In this document: in pieces, positions 46,001-56,787 of the stretch
Numbering within the stretch: the stretch's first letter is position 1
Layout of the letters: each line of letters begins with the position of its first letter
Origin: Hordeum vulgare subsp. vulgare
Taxonomy: Eukaryota; Streptophyta; Magnoliopsida; Poales; Poaceae
Reading direction: 5' to 3'
Assembly (NCBI RefSeq): GCF_904849725.1
Contig: NC_058523.1
Coordinates: forward strand, 339,057,948-339,121,947
Length of the DNA: 64,000 nucleotides
The notes under the pieces: generated by a model
The model's database searches: none
What the model saw: only the letters and a program-made list of their open reading frames with translations
Told to the model about the DNA's origin: nothing
Translations under genes and position numbers: made by a program

Positions 46001-48710
46001 AGGGCTCACCTCTCATGTTTGCCCTTATGATGGTGTAGGTGGTGTAAAGCACCTTGTGTGTGTGCATAGATAGATATAGGGATGCCAAGCATGCTTGATT
46101 CACATGAGATAATGCCCTCTTATGCTTATGTTGATTTCATGTAGTTTTTCGAGCTAGCTTTGTGCTTATTTGTTCCATGCAAGTACCCATGTATTATATA
46201 TGGATTTGGGGTAGAATCATCCCAGGAATGCACTGGTGGAATCAGATTTCACTTTGGAGCAACTTCATAAACTGTCATTTTTCTATCTTGATGCTATGTT
46301 TAGAGCTTGGTGCCATGTGGTGTGTTGGGCCTATGAGGATGAATCCTTGATGTGGCAACAGTGGGTGCACCCCTCTACAGCATGGTAGGTTCGTTTTGCT
46401 AATAGGAGTTTGTATGTCCTAGTTGTGCCTTGTCAAAGTTGACATGTGGCTGAAATTGTCACCTTTGTGGAAATCTGTGATTTTCACTAAGTCTGAGAAT
46501 CTGCTATTATTTTGTTCCCTTGTTGATTTGGTTGCAAAAGCTCATGTGTTGGGCATCAGCCCTTGCAATCAACTAGAGAGTTGGAGATTTTGTGTTTTTC
46601 TAGCTCTCTATTAAATTTCATGCACTTTCACTTCCTGTAGATATCATTTTGGAGGCTGCCAAAATGCTTCAGAGCATAAGGAGCTGGTGAAAATGTGAGA
46701 TTTTCACGAAGTCCCAGAAATCTGTTATTTTTGTCCAAGTTAGTGCATGTAGATCTTCTTGTGTGTGACTCCTTTGTATCATATTCTTGCTCAGGCTTGT
46801 AGAGATTTTGAATGGCTTTTGCCACATATCTTGTTTGGCACATTTGGGTGGCTGTAGGTACTTTGAATGTTGTAGGCAAAATGCCATGATGCTGTTAAAA
46901 ACAGATTGCATAGATTTGTTGTTTTGAAGCTTGTGAGTGCATAGTTGATGGTGTGGTGTGATTCCAAGCACCACCCCACTTCTAGTTGTTTGTTTGATTA
47001 TGTGGCAACCTGGTTACACCAGAGAAGTGCCACTGGAGTGTGCTTGTGGATGATTTGAACCATAGGACTCCATATCTTGTTTTGTAGTTTCCGGTTGATC
47101 CGTAGATCCGTTCTCTACGTTCTTTATATGTTTTTGCATCATTTTCTCGTGATGCACCTGTTCATGTCATCCTCATGCATGTCAAGGTGGCTTAGTGTGA
47201 AGTTATGTCCAGAAGTTTATCTTCTCTTCTCATGCATATGCAAGTGACTATAATAGTGGTGCATGCTTCATTCTCATCTCATGCATCATGTTGTATGTTG
47301 CGTCATGTTCTGTTGGTTTTCATTGGGTGTTATTTTTATCTTGGGTAGCACCGGGATGAGAGAGGGAGTACGTAGATTCTGGAGAGTACGTGCAGGACGA
47401 TCAAGAGCAGTTCCAAGCTGAAGACATCACGGGCAAGATGACTGTGACCTTGATACCGTATCTAGCTTTGTTGTGCTTTGAATCACGTTTCCTTCGATAT
47501 ATGCTCGTTGCCTTCCACTTGATAAAATGCCTGCTGTTTATGCCATGAAACCCAAACACCATCCCCTCCTAGCTAATGATGTTTGGCTAAGTAGGCTTGC
47601 TCAGCTTCTAATGATTAGCTTTGCTAGTTGCAGGTCCAGCTGTCTCATATGATAACATGAGTATTTGATATCATTATGTTTAAACTGCTATTAATTAATG
47701 CACCTTTATACTTGGTAAATGACGGAAGGCCTAGGCTTTTGCCGGGTGATTTGTTTCGTCATTGCCGCCTTAGTTTCAGCTACCGGTGTTTGATTCCATA
47801 ACTGATCGCTCCCAACACGTTCGGGGTTGTTATGGGGACCCCCTTGATAAATCGTGTAGTGTTAAGGCTTGTCCGGCACGACCCAACCTTGGTTTTCATT
47901 TGCTAATCACCTAATAATAATTTGCATAGGGAATAGCTACCCCGAGTATTTAATCAACAAGTCGGGCAAGTGCTCCTCATGAGCGTTGGTCCAAAGCTAG
48001 AGCCACTTGCGGGGCCACTCGGGGCAACTTGGGGGATGTCTATCCGGCCACCGTACGTAGTGCTCATCCGTCGTGTCGTGAGACTTAGATACGCGGCTCT
48101 TATCGGGGTCGACGACACGACGGGAGGTCTTGCTAGATTTTCCTTACCTTAGCGATATATCTTGCGTATAGGAATCCCGGTGAAACTTTGGGTCTCCCCA
48201 GAGTTGAGGTTTTCCTCTAAGGAATCCGACGAGATCACGAGATTCGTGATAGAGGATTATTTTGCGGCCCGTGACCGTTTGTGATGGACTAGTTGGAGCA
48301 CTCCTGCAGGGTTTAATATTTTAGAAAGTCGTGCCCGCGGTTATGTGGCAACATGGATAATTTGTTAACATCAGGTTCTAGATAACTTGAACTAACTCTA
48401 ATAAAACTGCCAACTGTGTGCGTAACCGCGACTATCTCTTTTGAAGACCTCTCTTCGATCGGGAACACGGCCGGGTTATGTTTGACGTAAGTAGGTGTTC
48501 AGGATCACTTAGTGATCACCTAGTCTTCGACCGCTCGCGTTGACCACCACATCTATAACTTGAATCTTCGTAAGTTAGCCAAAATAAATGCGTAGGGATG
48601 TTGCAACTAAACACCGAACCTTCCTCACCTAATAACTTGACTAGTTTCGGTACCAAGGTCATCGATCGCTGAGTCCCCGTGGCTCACAGTTTACTACAAC
48701 ACCCCAACAG

Positions 48711-48811
48711 GTACAGGTACGCCCGATGTAGGTGATCCCGATGGCATGCTGCTGGCGTGGCAGTACGATGAGGAGAACAACCGCCTGTACATGAACTATC
48801 CAGAAGACTGA
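48711..48811 (+). other. Coding-like terminal mini-exon in left gypsy LTR
   Basis: After an acceptor-like CCCCAACAG the frame reads TPDVGDPDG, then MLLAWQYDEENNRLYMNY, PED and TGA (48809-48811). It is acidic, with balanced protein-like composition. About 270 bp of 3'-UTR-like AT-rich sequence follows to the LTR end. No homology known to me. Confidence 0.35.
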
Positions 48812-49082
48812 GGCCGTGGTCATGATCGTGGGCGAGCATGTGGGATATCATAGTCTTTTCCTTGTTTTATGTAGCATGTAGCGGGACTATCTTGTTTGAA
48901 TAATTGTGTGAATGTAACTCCGATATTATACTATGTGAGATGGCAAATGCATGCCCTATTTGTCAATCTTAATTTATGTATGTGCTATGATTATCTCGCT
49001 TGCGAAACACTTAGATGCGCCTCTTTCCCTTTGGGGGCATCACCCCCTAAATAGGAAAGGGCCGCATCTTAGTCGTTACAAG

Positions 49083-49097
49083 TTGGTAATCAGAGCC
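49083..49097 (+). other. Primer-binding site of the gypsy element, degenerate
   Basis: TTGGTAATCAGAGCC two bases after the left LTR; equals the tRNA-iMet complement TTGGTATCAGAGCC with one inserted A. Confidence 0.8.
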
Positions 49098-50142
49098 TTA
49101 TGACCATAGGAGCCTTGTTTGATCAAACTTGGCCGAGTCGAGTCTAGTAAAATGTTTTGAGTCTTAGTTATATCGGAGAGTAGGTTTCTTTTTTCTCCTC
49201 TTCCATGCTCTGGTGAGGTTCTCGACTTAGGAAATCTTAATTCAACTCCTCTTCTCGCTCAAAAAAAATTAGGATCACGCGGGTATTTTGAAATCTATAT
49301 GATATCGATGTGACGGAGTTCTATCTTGGTGCCTCCTGTCTGACTTGATTTCTTCCGGGGAGTTGAGCTCCAGGGGATTCTTGTGCACATCGCCATCATT
49401 CAAATTTCTGAGTATCTCGGAACGAAGGATGTTCGTAATTGCTTCAATACTAGTAGTGGCGAGATAACCCCGATGTCCCCAGTAATGGTGCAGATTGTTC
49501 GGGAGTACTGCCATACTTTGTATCGTTGTGATCACGAGGGTTTGTAGTAGATGAAGGTCCGAGATTCTGTTTATGTGTTGACGGATGTGATACACTGGAT
49601 GGGTTAGTATAGGAGTTGTGTGAAATATTACTCCTTGTATCCGTGTACCAGATTGCATGACCAGATATTTCGGGAATTCATAGGTGGGATATCAAGTAGT
49701 GACTTATAGGACAATCTTCCTGCATATGCATGACGTGAGGTTGGGATTCGACATTCAGTGCGTACGTTTGTTCACGGTCGTCTTACAGCGGTTCTCGTAG
49801 TGTCTTAAAGAGTCCTTGTAGCTTGCTACGACTCGGGGGTGCTTTGTAAGTCGTGTGCACTACCTTGCACAGGATGGCTACTATAAATTCGAGCCCGTGC
49901 GATCATATCCACGAAGATATCGGATGAAATCTCGATCATACGTTTGTTCCGAGCAGTTCTAGCTCATACTTGGTTTGCAAGTGGTCTTTAATCAGAATTT
50001 TGTCGATAGTCACTTTGAGGAAGCATTCTTACTATTTTGTTTGAGTGCAATTGCTAATATTCCTGTTCAGATATTCCTGCCTTTTTGATTCAGCTTTACA
50101 TTCAATTTTATTCTGTGGGCTAATGTGTTGTCCGTCTTCAGG
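49098..50142 (+). other. Leader of the gypsy element
   Basis: About 1 kb without a recognisable gene. It holds the 25-base hairpin 49810-49834. A 127-codon minus-strand frame (49658-49275) has no domain and is probably chance. Confidence 0.6.
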
Positions 50143-53100
50143 ATGGCTCCACCAACTCGTCAGAATCCGGGTCGTGAGGGTGCTGAGATGCTGCCACCAC
50201 CCCCTCCACCACCTCCTCCTCCGTCGCCGCCTCCTTGTGCAGAGGCTTGGCAAGCGGTGATGGCTGCTACAAATGCTAACACTCAGATGCTGATCTAGCT
50301 GTTGCAAGAGAGGACTAATCAGCAGCAAGGAAACTTCAACCATGGTGGTAATCTGTTTGCTAATCTGAGTCAATTCCTGGCAAACCATCCGAAGACCTTC
50401 ACGTCGTGTGACCAGTCGTTTGACGCTGAGGACTAGATTCGGGACATGAACAAACGCTTTGAGTGCAGCAATGTCCGTCCAGATGATTTCGTCAAGTTTG
50501 CAACATTCCAGCTGAAGGGGCAAGCATCGATCTGGTGGCAGCAGTTGAAGGACTCTAGGGGTGCCAGAGTGATCACTTGGGATGAGTTCTGCAGAGACTT
50601 GAGGTCCCACTATATCCCGTCTAGCTTTGTGGAGGAGATGCGTGAGAAGTTCAGACGCTTGAAGCAAGGTGGTAACTCCATGTACAAGTACAACGTCGAG
50701 TTCCACGAGCTAGCCCGATATGCCTTGTAGGACATTCCGGATCAGAAGAGAAAGATCTATCAGTTCAGAGGTGGTCTGAAAGAGGATTTGCAGGTCGCCC
50801 TTGCCTTGCACGATCCTGAGGAGTTTGATAAGTTCTACAACTTGGCTCTCACGGTTCAGGCAGCTTTGCTCATGGTGGAGAATTCGAAGAAGCGTTTTAG
50901 AGATTCCAACTCGTCTTCCTCAACTCAGGTGGTTCAGAAGCAACAGAAATATTGGGTGTCTCCTCCTCCTCCTCGGCACACGCAGCAGTTCAAGCAATCA
51001 GGTGGTCGTGGTTCTTCCCACCCACCCAACCCAGCTTTCCAGCAGAGGTTTCAACAGCAGAAGCAAGGGAATCCTCACACACAGTTCCGTCAGCCAGCAG
51101 ATGTTACTTGTCACAAGTGTGGGCAGAAGGGTCACTATGCTAACAAGTGCACCTCTCAGCTGCGTCTTCTGCCTCCTCCTCCAGGCAAACCTCCAAGCAA
51201 TGCTATAGTGAAGTTCAACCCCAGGTCTGCTAGAGTCAATATGGTGAATGCAGCTGAAGTAGAAAACTCCTTAGGCGTGATTATGGGTAATCTCCTCGTT
51301 AATGATATTCCTGCTAAAGTGTTGTTTGATTCTGGTGCATCGCATTCATTCATTTCAAGGCCTTTTGTTGCAAAGCATGATTTCGTGACAGCATACACTC
51401 CTAGGCCATTAAAAATCATTTCTCCAGGTATGCAAATGACATTGAATGGGTTTGTTCCGGATCTCACTCTCAAGATGGGCAAATATGCTTTTCTGGCGTC
51501 TCCTATTGTCCTTGGCAATTCTGATATTGATTTGATCCTTGGTATGGACTGGTTGGCCATGAACAAGGGCTCTATTGATTGTGAAGCTAAATAAGTGAAG
51601 CTAACTCACTCTTCGGAGGACGTGATTATCTTCACAGCGCGCGATGACACAATCTGTCTGTTTTCCTTGAATAAGAAGGGTGAGATCTCTCCAATTTCGC
51701 AAGTCCTAGTGGTCTGCGAATATGAAGATGTTTTTCCGGAAGAACTGCCAGGAATGCCTCCACACCGAGAAGTTGAGTTCGTAATTGAACTTGAACCGGG
51801 TACTGAGCCTGTGTGCAAATGGCCATACAAATTGGGTCCAGAAGAGCTGAAGGAGCTGAAGAGACAACTCGATGAGCAGGAGCGCCTGGGTCTGATCAGA
51901 CCAAGCTCTTCTCCTTGGGGCTGTGGAGTGCTTTTTGTCAAGAAGAAGGATGGCACGGACCGATTGTGTGTCGATTACCGTCCATTGAACAAGAAGACAA
52001 TCAGAAACAAGTATCCACTTCCTAACATCAATGAGTTGTTCGAGCAATTGAAAGGGGCTAAGGTCTTCTCGAAGCTCGATCTGAGGATGGGTTATCATCA
52101 GATTCGCATTCGCGAAGAGGATATTCCAAAGACTGCTTTCAGGACAAGCTTTGGCTCGTATGAGTATACAGTGATGTCTTTTGGTCTGGCAAATGCTCCA
52201 CCGACATTCTGTCGAATGATGAATTATATCTTCTCCCCATTCAAGAATGAATTCGTCTTGCTGTATCTCAATGATATTCTGGTCTTCTCGGAAACTGAAG
52301 AAGAGCATGAAGAACATCTCAGGCTGGTGCTTGATAAGCTGAGAGAGCATAAGTTCTATGCCAAGTTTTCCAAATGTGAGTTCTGGTTGAAAGAAGTTGT
52401 CTACCTTGGGCACATCATCTTTGCCGAGGGCATCAAAGTTGATCCATCGAAGGTGCAGGCCATTGTTGAGTGGGAGCCTCCGCAAAATGTGAAGCAGCTT
52501 CGAAGCTTTCTCGGGCTTGAGAGCTATTGTAGAAGATTCGTTGAGAATTTCTCCAAGATTGCTAAGCCTCTCTCAAGTCTTCTTCAGAAGGGTGTGAAGT
52601 ATGTCTGGTCTCCAGAGTGTCAGTTGGCTTTCGACACACTCAAAGAGAAGCTCACTTCTACTCCAGTCTTGGTTCCTCCTGATGTCTCCAAACCGTATCA
52701 AGTGTTCTACGACGCCTCTCTTCAAGGTCTTGGTGATGTGTTGATGCAAGACAAGAAAGTGGTAGCTTATACCTCGAGGCAGTTGAAGCCAAGTGGGAAG
52801 AATTACCCCACTCATGATCTTGAGTTGGCGGCAGTGGTACATGCTCTGATGACTTGGAGACACCTCTTGTTGGAACGAAAGGTTGAAGTGTTCACCAATC
52901 ACAAGAGTCTCAAGTACATCTTCACCCAGCCTAACCTCAATCTTCGGCAAACTCATTGGGTGGAAATGCTCCAAGATTTTAATCCGAGCGTTGAGTACAC
53001 TCCAGGCAAAGCTAATGTCGTGGCAGATGCTTTGAGCAGGAAGGCTTACTGCAACATTCTCATTTTGAAGCCTCTCTAGCCTGACCTTTCTGAATCTTTC

Positions 53101-54596
53101 AGAAAGCTCAACCTTCAGTTAGTACCTCAGGGATTTCTTGCAAGTCTTCAGATCTCTCCTACCTTGGAAGACCAGGTCCGAGCAGCACAACTTCTTGATG
53201 CAATGGTGAAGAAAGTTAAGATTGGCTTGGCAAAGGGAGTTCCCAAATATAAGTGCTTCAGTGTTGATGCCAGAGATACATTATTCTTTGAGGATCGACT
53301 TGTTGTTCCGAAAGGTGATCTCAGAAAGGTTATCATGGAAGAAGATCATAACTCTCTTCTCTCAATACATCCAGGAAGTTCCAAGATGTATCAGGACTTG
53401 AAACAGACCTTCTGGTGGACTCGCATGAAGCTGAGATTGCTCAGTTCGTAAATGAATGTGAAGTATGTCGAAGGGTGAAAGCAGAGCATCAACGTCCAGC
53501 AGGTCTTTTGCATCATTTGCCCATTCCTGAGTGGAAGTTCGACCATATTGAGATGGATTTCGTCACCGGGTTTCCGAAGCCCAAGAAGGGTAACGATGCC
53601 ATCTTCGTCGTCATCGAAATGTTGAGCAAAGTAGCTCATTTCCTTCCAGTCAGGGAGTCCATCTCTGCAGCTCAGCTTGCAGACTTGTACACTTCGAGGA
53701 TAGTGTCTTTGCACGGCGTGTCTATGTTGATTTCTTCGAATCACGGAAGTATCTTTACTTCCATGTTCTGGGACTCTTTTCAGTCTACGATGGGTACGAA
53801 GATACGATTCAGCACAGCTTTTCATCCTCAGACTAGTGGGCAAGTGGAGAGAGTCAATCAGGTCCTCAGGGATATGCTGAGAGCCCGTTTAATTTCTTTT
53901 GGCATGAAGTGGGAAGACTGCCTACCTTTCGCTGAGTTCTCGTATAACAACAGTTATCAAGCTAGTTCAGGCAAAGCTCCGTTTGAGATTCTCTATGGCA
54001 GGAAGTGCCGTACCCCGCTCAACTGGTCTGAGACCGGCGAGCGTCAGATTCTTGGGAATGACTTGATCGAAGAAACTGAAGAGATGTGTCGGGTCATTCG
54101 GGATAATCTCAGAGCAGCGCGGTCCCGTCAGAGGAGCTACTATGATAGCAAGCATCGTGACATGTCTTATGAGCTCGATGACTTCGTCTATCTCAAAGTG
54201 TCTCCTATGAAGGGCACACAGCGTTTTGGCATCAAGGGCAAGCTTGCTCCTCATTTCGTTGGTCCTTTCAAAGTTGTTGGCAAGAGAGGCGACCTTGCTT
54301 ATCAACTAGAGCTCCCTTCAAACTTTGCAAATGTGCATGATGTGTTCCATGTCTCTCAGCTCCGGAGATGCTTCAAGACTCCCGAGCGCATAGTTGATCT
54401 TCAAGATATCGACCTTCAACCCGACCTATCCTATCGTAAGGATCCAGTTGCACTTCTCGAGATGACTGAGCGCAAGACCCGCAACAAGTCAATCAAGTTT
54501 CTCAAGGTGGAGTGGTCACATCATTTCGATAAAGAGGCCACTTGCGAGCGCGAGGATCACCTCCGTTCCAAATTCCCAGAGTTCTTTCAGTCCTAG
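50143..54596 (+). pseudogene. gag-pol: Broken gag-pol polyprotein with chromodomain (gypsy)
   Basis: Start MAPPTRQNPGREGAEM at 50143, followed by a Pro run. Gag has ASIWWQQLKDSRG and EMREKFRRLKQG. Zinc knuckle CHKCGQKGHYANKC is intact (near 51112). Protease has LFDSGASHSFIS. RT is at 51750-52400, RNase H at 52680-53050 ([13 protein letters not shown] end), integrase at 53300-54150 and the C-terminal chromodomain at about 54440-54590 (VEWSHHFDKEATCERE). In-frame stops are at 50296, 50434, 50728, 51592 and 53077, and there is a one-base deletion near 53432. RT active site is YLND instead of YLDD; integrase has SSNHG where SDRG is expected, so two catalytic Asp are lost. All major stops fit C-to-T or G-to-A changes, as expected for methylated DNA. 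Confidence 0.95.
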
Positions 54597-54617
54597 ATCT
54601 CGGGATGAGATCTTCTG

Positions 54618-54633
54618 GTAGTGTGGGAGAGTT
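54618..54633 (+). other. Polypurine tract of the gypsy element
   Basis: GTAGTGTGGGAGAGTT immediately precedes the right LTR. Confidence 0.75.
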
Positions 54634-55450
54634 TGTAATGCCCCAAGTGTAACATTGCCATAATTGGAACCTTGCCATGTTTGGATCCATGATGTCATGC
54701 TTATGGAAGTATCATTTCATGTGTCATTTCATGTGGTCATGCCTTGTCTTCCCCTTTGCATCATGAATCCATAGCATTCATGCCATTCTTGTGTTGTGTT
54801 GTGTTGATCCATATGTGTGGTGTGATGAGTGTATCTGGTGTGTGAAGTGATGTGCAAACCTTGGGTTCCAACTTAGCTTATTCTTCCAAAACTAGGTTTC
54901 AACAAAACCCTCCTTCTTTATTTTCTTAAGCTCAAGATTTACTTGGTCTAAACCTGTTTGTAAAATGTAAATCATTTAGAGTATTTTCTCGTGGATGTGG
55001 TGCTATGTCTACGGGTTTTTCAACTTTGCTGTTATGGGGTTTTTAACTACAAAACAGATCACCTAATTCTGTTTTGTAATTCTTTTTATTGCTCCAAAAA
55101 TCCTCTTTTCATTTTATTTAAATAGGTCATAATTCCCTTATGACGAGGGTCATTTTTATTTTATTTTTGGAGCCATAGAATTTCCTAGGATTTTTATTTT
55201 GCTGGCATTTGTTTTAAGTGGAAAAACCCTGTGGGTTTTTCTTTCTCTTATCTGGCGCCAAGGATGGGCTCCCTTCCTCCTCGCAGGCCCAGCTCTTCCT
55301 TTCCCTCGCGCGGCAGCCCACTTCCCCCGTCCCTCTCCTGTCTGACGTCGTCTCCTTGCTCCCTCTGCTTTCCGTCAGTAACCACGGAGAGTTGCGAGAG
55401 AGAGGGGCGATGCCGTGGCTTCACGGACATCGAGGCGGCCCCCTCGACCC

Positions 55451-55460
55451 CTATTTATTT
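55451..55460 (+). promoter_or_regulatory. TATA-like box in right gypsy LTR
   Basis: CTATTTATTT with the same CCCTAGGGTTCCTCC downstream as at 44690. Confidence 0.4.
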
Positions 55461-56126
55461 CCCTCGGCGTGCGTGCCCTCCCCTAGGGTTCCTCCTCGCC
55501 GCCGCCACCTCCTCTTCTTCCCTGTGAGCAGATGTGAGAGAGAGAGAGAGAGAGAGAAGGTAAGTTCAGGTTCAGTTCGTCAGAGAGATCGTCGCCGGCC
55601 TCCCTTCTCGTTGCCGGCAGCGTCTCCGTGGCGACCAAGGTGTTCTCGGGCATGGAGCGCCTTCCTCCTTCCCATTCCCGGCGATAACAGAGAGGATCCT
55701 CCTCTCTGGCGCACCCACCGCGACGGCTCCGTCAAGCCGGAGCAGGTCGTCGTGCAGCCCCGCCTCTTCTTCCTGCTTCTTCGTCGACGAGCGCTTCCCC
55801 GACATTCCCTAGGTGAGCTAGCCCCGATCTCCTTCCCGATTCCTGTGCGTAGGGCCCCTGCTCGAGCGTAGCTTCGCCGCCGTCGCCTCCTGTGTTGTCG
55901 TCGTCGTCGTGTCGTCGAGCCATAGTTGTGGTGCTCCGCCCGGTGAGCTTGGGACAGGAATGGGACCCTGGTGATCCCCTCTTCCTCCCAGCAAGAGCCC
56001 CTTCGTCAATTTGAACCGTAGCATCGCCGGCAATCTTCCCCTGTTCCGTCTGTTGTGTTCTGTAGAAGTAGTAGAGGGGGTTACCTAAGAGGGTTACCTC
56101 CCCCTCTCTAGTAAACTTCGATCGAG

Positions 56127-56180
56127 TAGTAGAGTGGTAGTAGTGTGTTTTGTGGCGCAATTGGTCGCGGGTTCGAGTCC
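56127..56180 (+). ncRNA. tRNA-like module 1 in right gypsy LTR
   Basis: A-box TAGTAGAGTGG (56127) fits TRGYNNARNNG fully; B-box GGTTCGAGTCC at 56170, 43 bases downstream. A second A-box-like TGGCGCAATTG lies directly before the B-box, as if a tRNA had lost its anticodon arm. Confidence 0.5.
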
Positions 56181-56279
56181 CAGAGCGCCCCCTTTTTATT
56201 TGTTTTGGATTTGTGGGCAGTAGCTCGATAGGAGCAGCTTAGCCTGCTGTGGTTCCCTTCTCTGTCGAAGAAGGTGTAC

Positions 56280-56334
56280 TAGCCCAGTGGTTTGGAGTGT
56301 TGGTTGTGCATCAGCAGGTCTTGGGTTCGATCCC
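56280..56334 (+). ncRNA. tRNA-like module 2 in right gypsy LTR
   Basis: A-box TAGCCCAGTGG (56280, full match to TRGYNNARNNG) and B-box GGTTCGATCCC (56324), 44 bases apart, with a D-loop-like GTTGGTTGTGCA between them and a perfect T-arm-like CTTGGG/CCCAAG hairpin. Confidence 0.5.
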
Positions 56335-56782
56335 AAGCCCCCCCCCCTTTGGTTTATTTTTCTTTTGCTGTTCTAAGTGGTGTTTGCTATGTTCATTGCC
56401 TTGGGCAGCAAGCTAGTGCTCCTATTAGCTAGAGTTTGTGTATGTGAGTGCTTACATATGTATGTATGTGTGTGTGTAGGCAAGCTCTTGCATGGTGTGT
56501 GTGGTTGATCTAGCATGTGTAGTTGTGTGTGTAAGTGTGTGCTCATACCCATGTGTAGTTGTGTGTCTGTAGATGCGTGTATATGTGTGTGCACATGGGT
56601 GACTTGTGCACCTATGTGAGAGGGTGTGTGTGTGCTTGTGGTGGGATTTGCACATGTGCAAGAGGTCACCCCTCTTGTTGCACCTCTTGTGTATGTGACT
56701 AGGGTGTAGGAGCATGTGTAGGTGTGTAGGTGCTCATGCATGTGTGTGTGGGCATGAGTGCAATTGAGTAGGAATCCACTGG

Positions 56783-56787
56783 TGGAA
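56783..56787. repeat. Target-site duplication TGGAA of the 4-kb solo LTR
   Basis: TGGAA precedes TGTCACATCC and recurs at 60794-60798 after CCCGACA. Confidence 0.85.

Larger units (their letters stand above)
43874..49080 (+). repeat. Left LTR of the gypsy element (5207 bp)
   Basis: Unusually long. In order it holds: an AT-rich U3-like start, a plant-promoter-like GC-rich part (44500-45240), GA microsatellite (44776-44795), two tRNA-like modules (45343-45550), a GT-rich stretch (45650-46000), further non-coding sequence and a short coding-like exon (48711-48811) before the end. No long conserved protein. Confidence 0.92.
54634..56787 (+). repeat. Right gypsy LTR, part 1
   Basis: Colinear with 43874-45970 of the left LTR, ending where the solo LTR is inserted. 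About 200 bp matching left-LTR 45975-46200 are absent around the junction. The 217-codon frame at 55218-55871 covers the promoter/leader region and is a GC by-product. Confidence 0.9.

Noticed and set aside
51706..52485. 259-codon minus-strand frame opposite RT
   Set aside because: Shadow of the gypsy reverse transcriptase, which is clear on the plus strand.
55218..55871. 217-codon Arg/Pro-rich open frame
   Set aside because: It covers the promoter and GC-rich leader of the LTR; the left LTR copy is not open over the same length, and no domain is seen.
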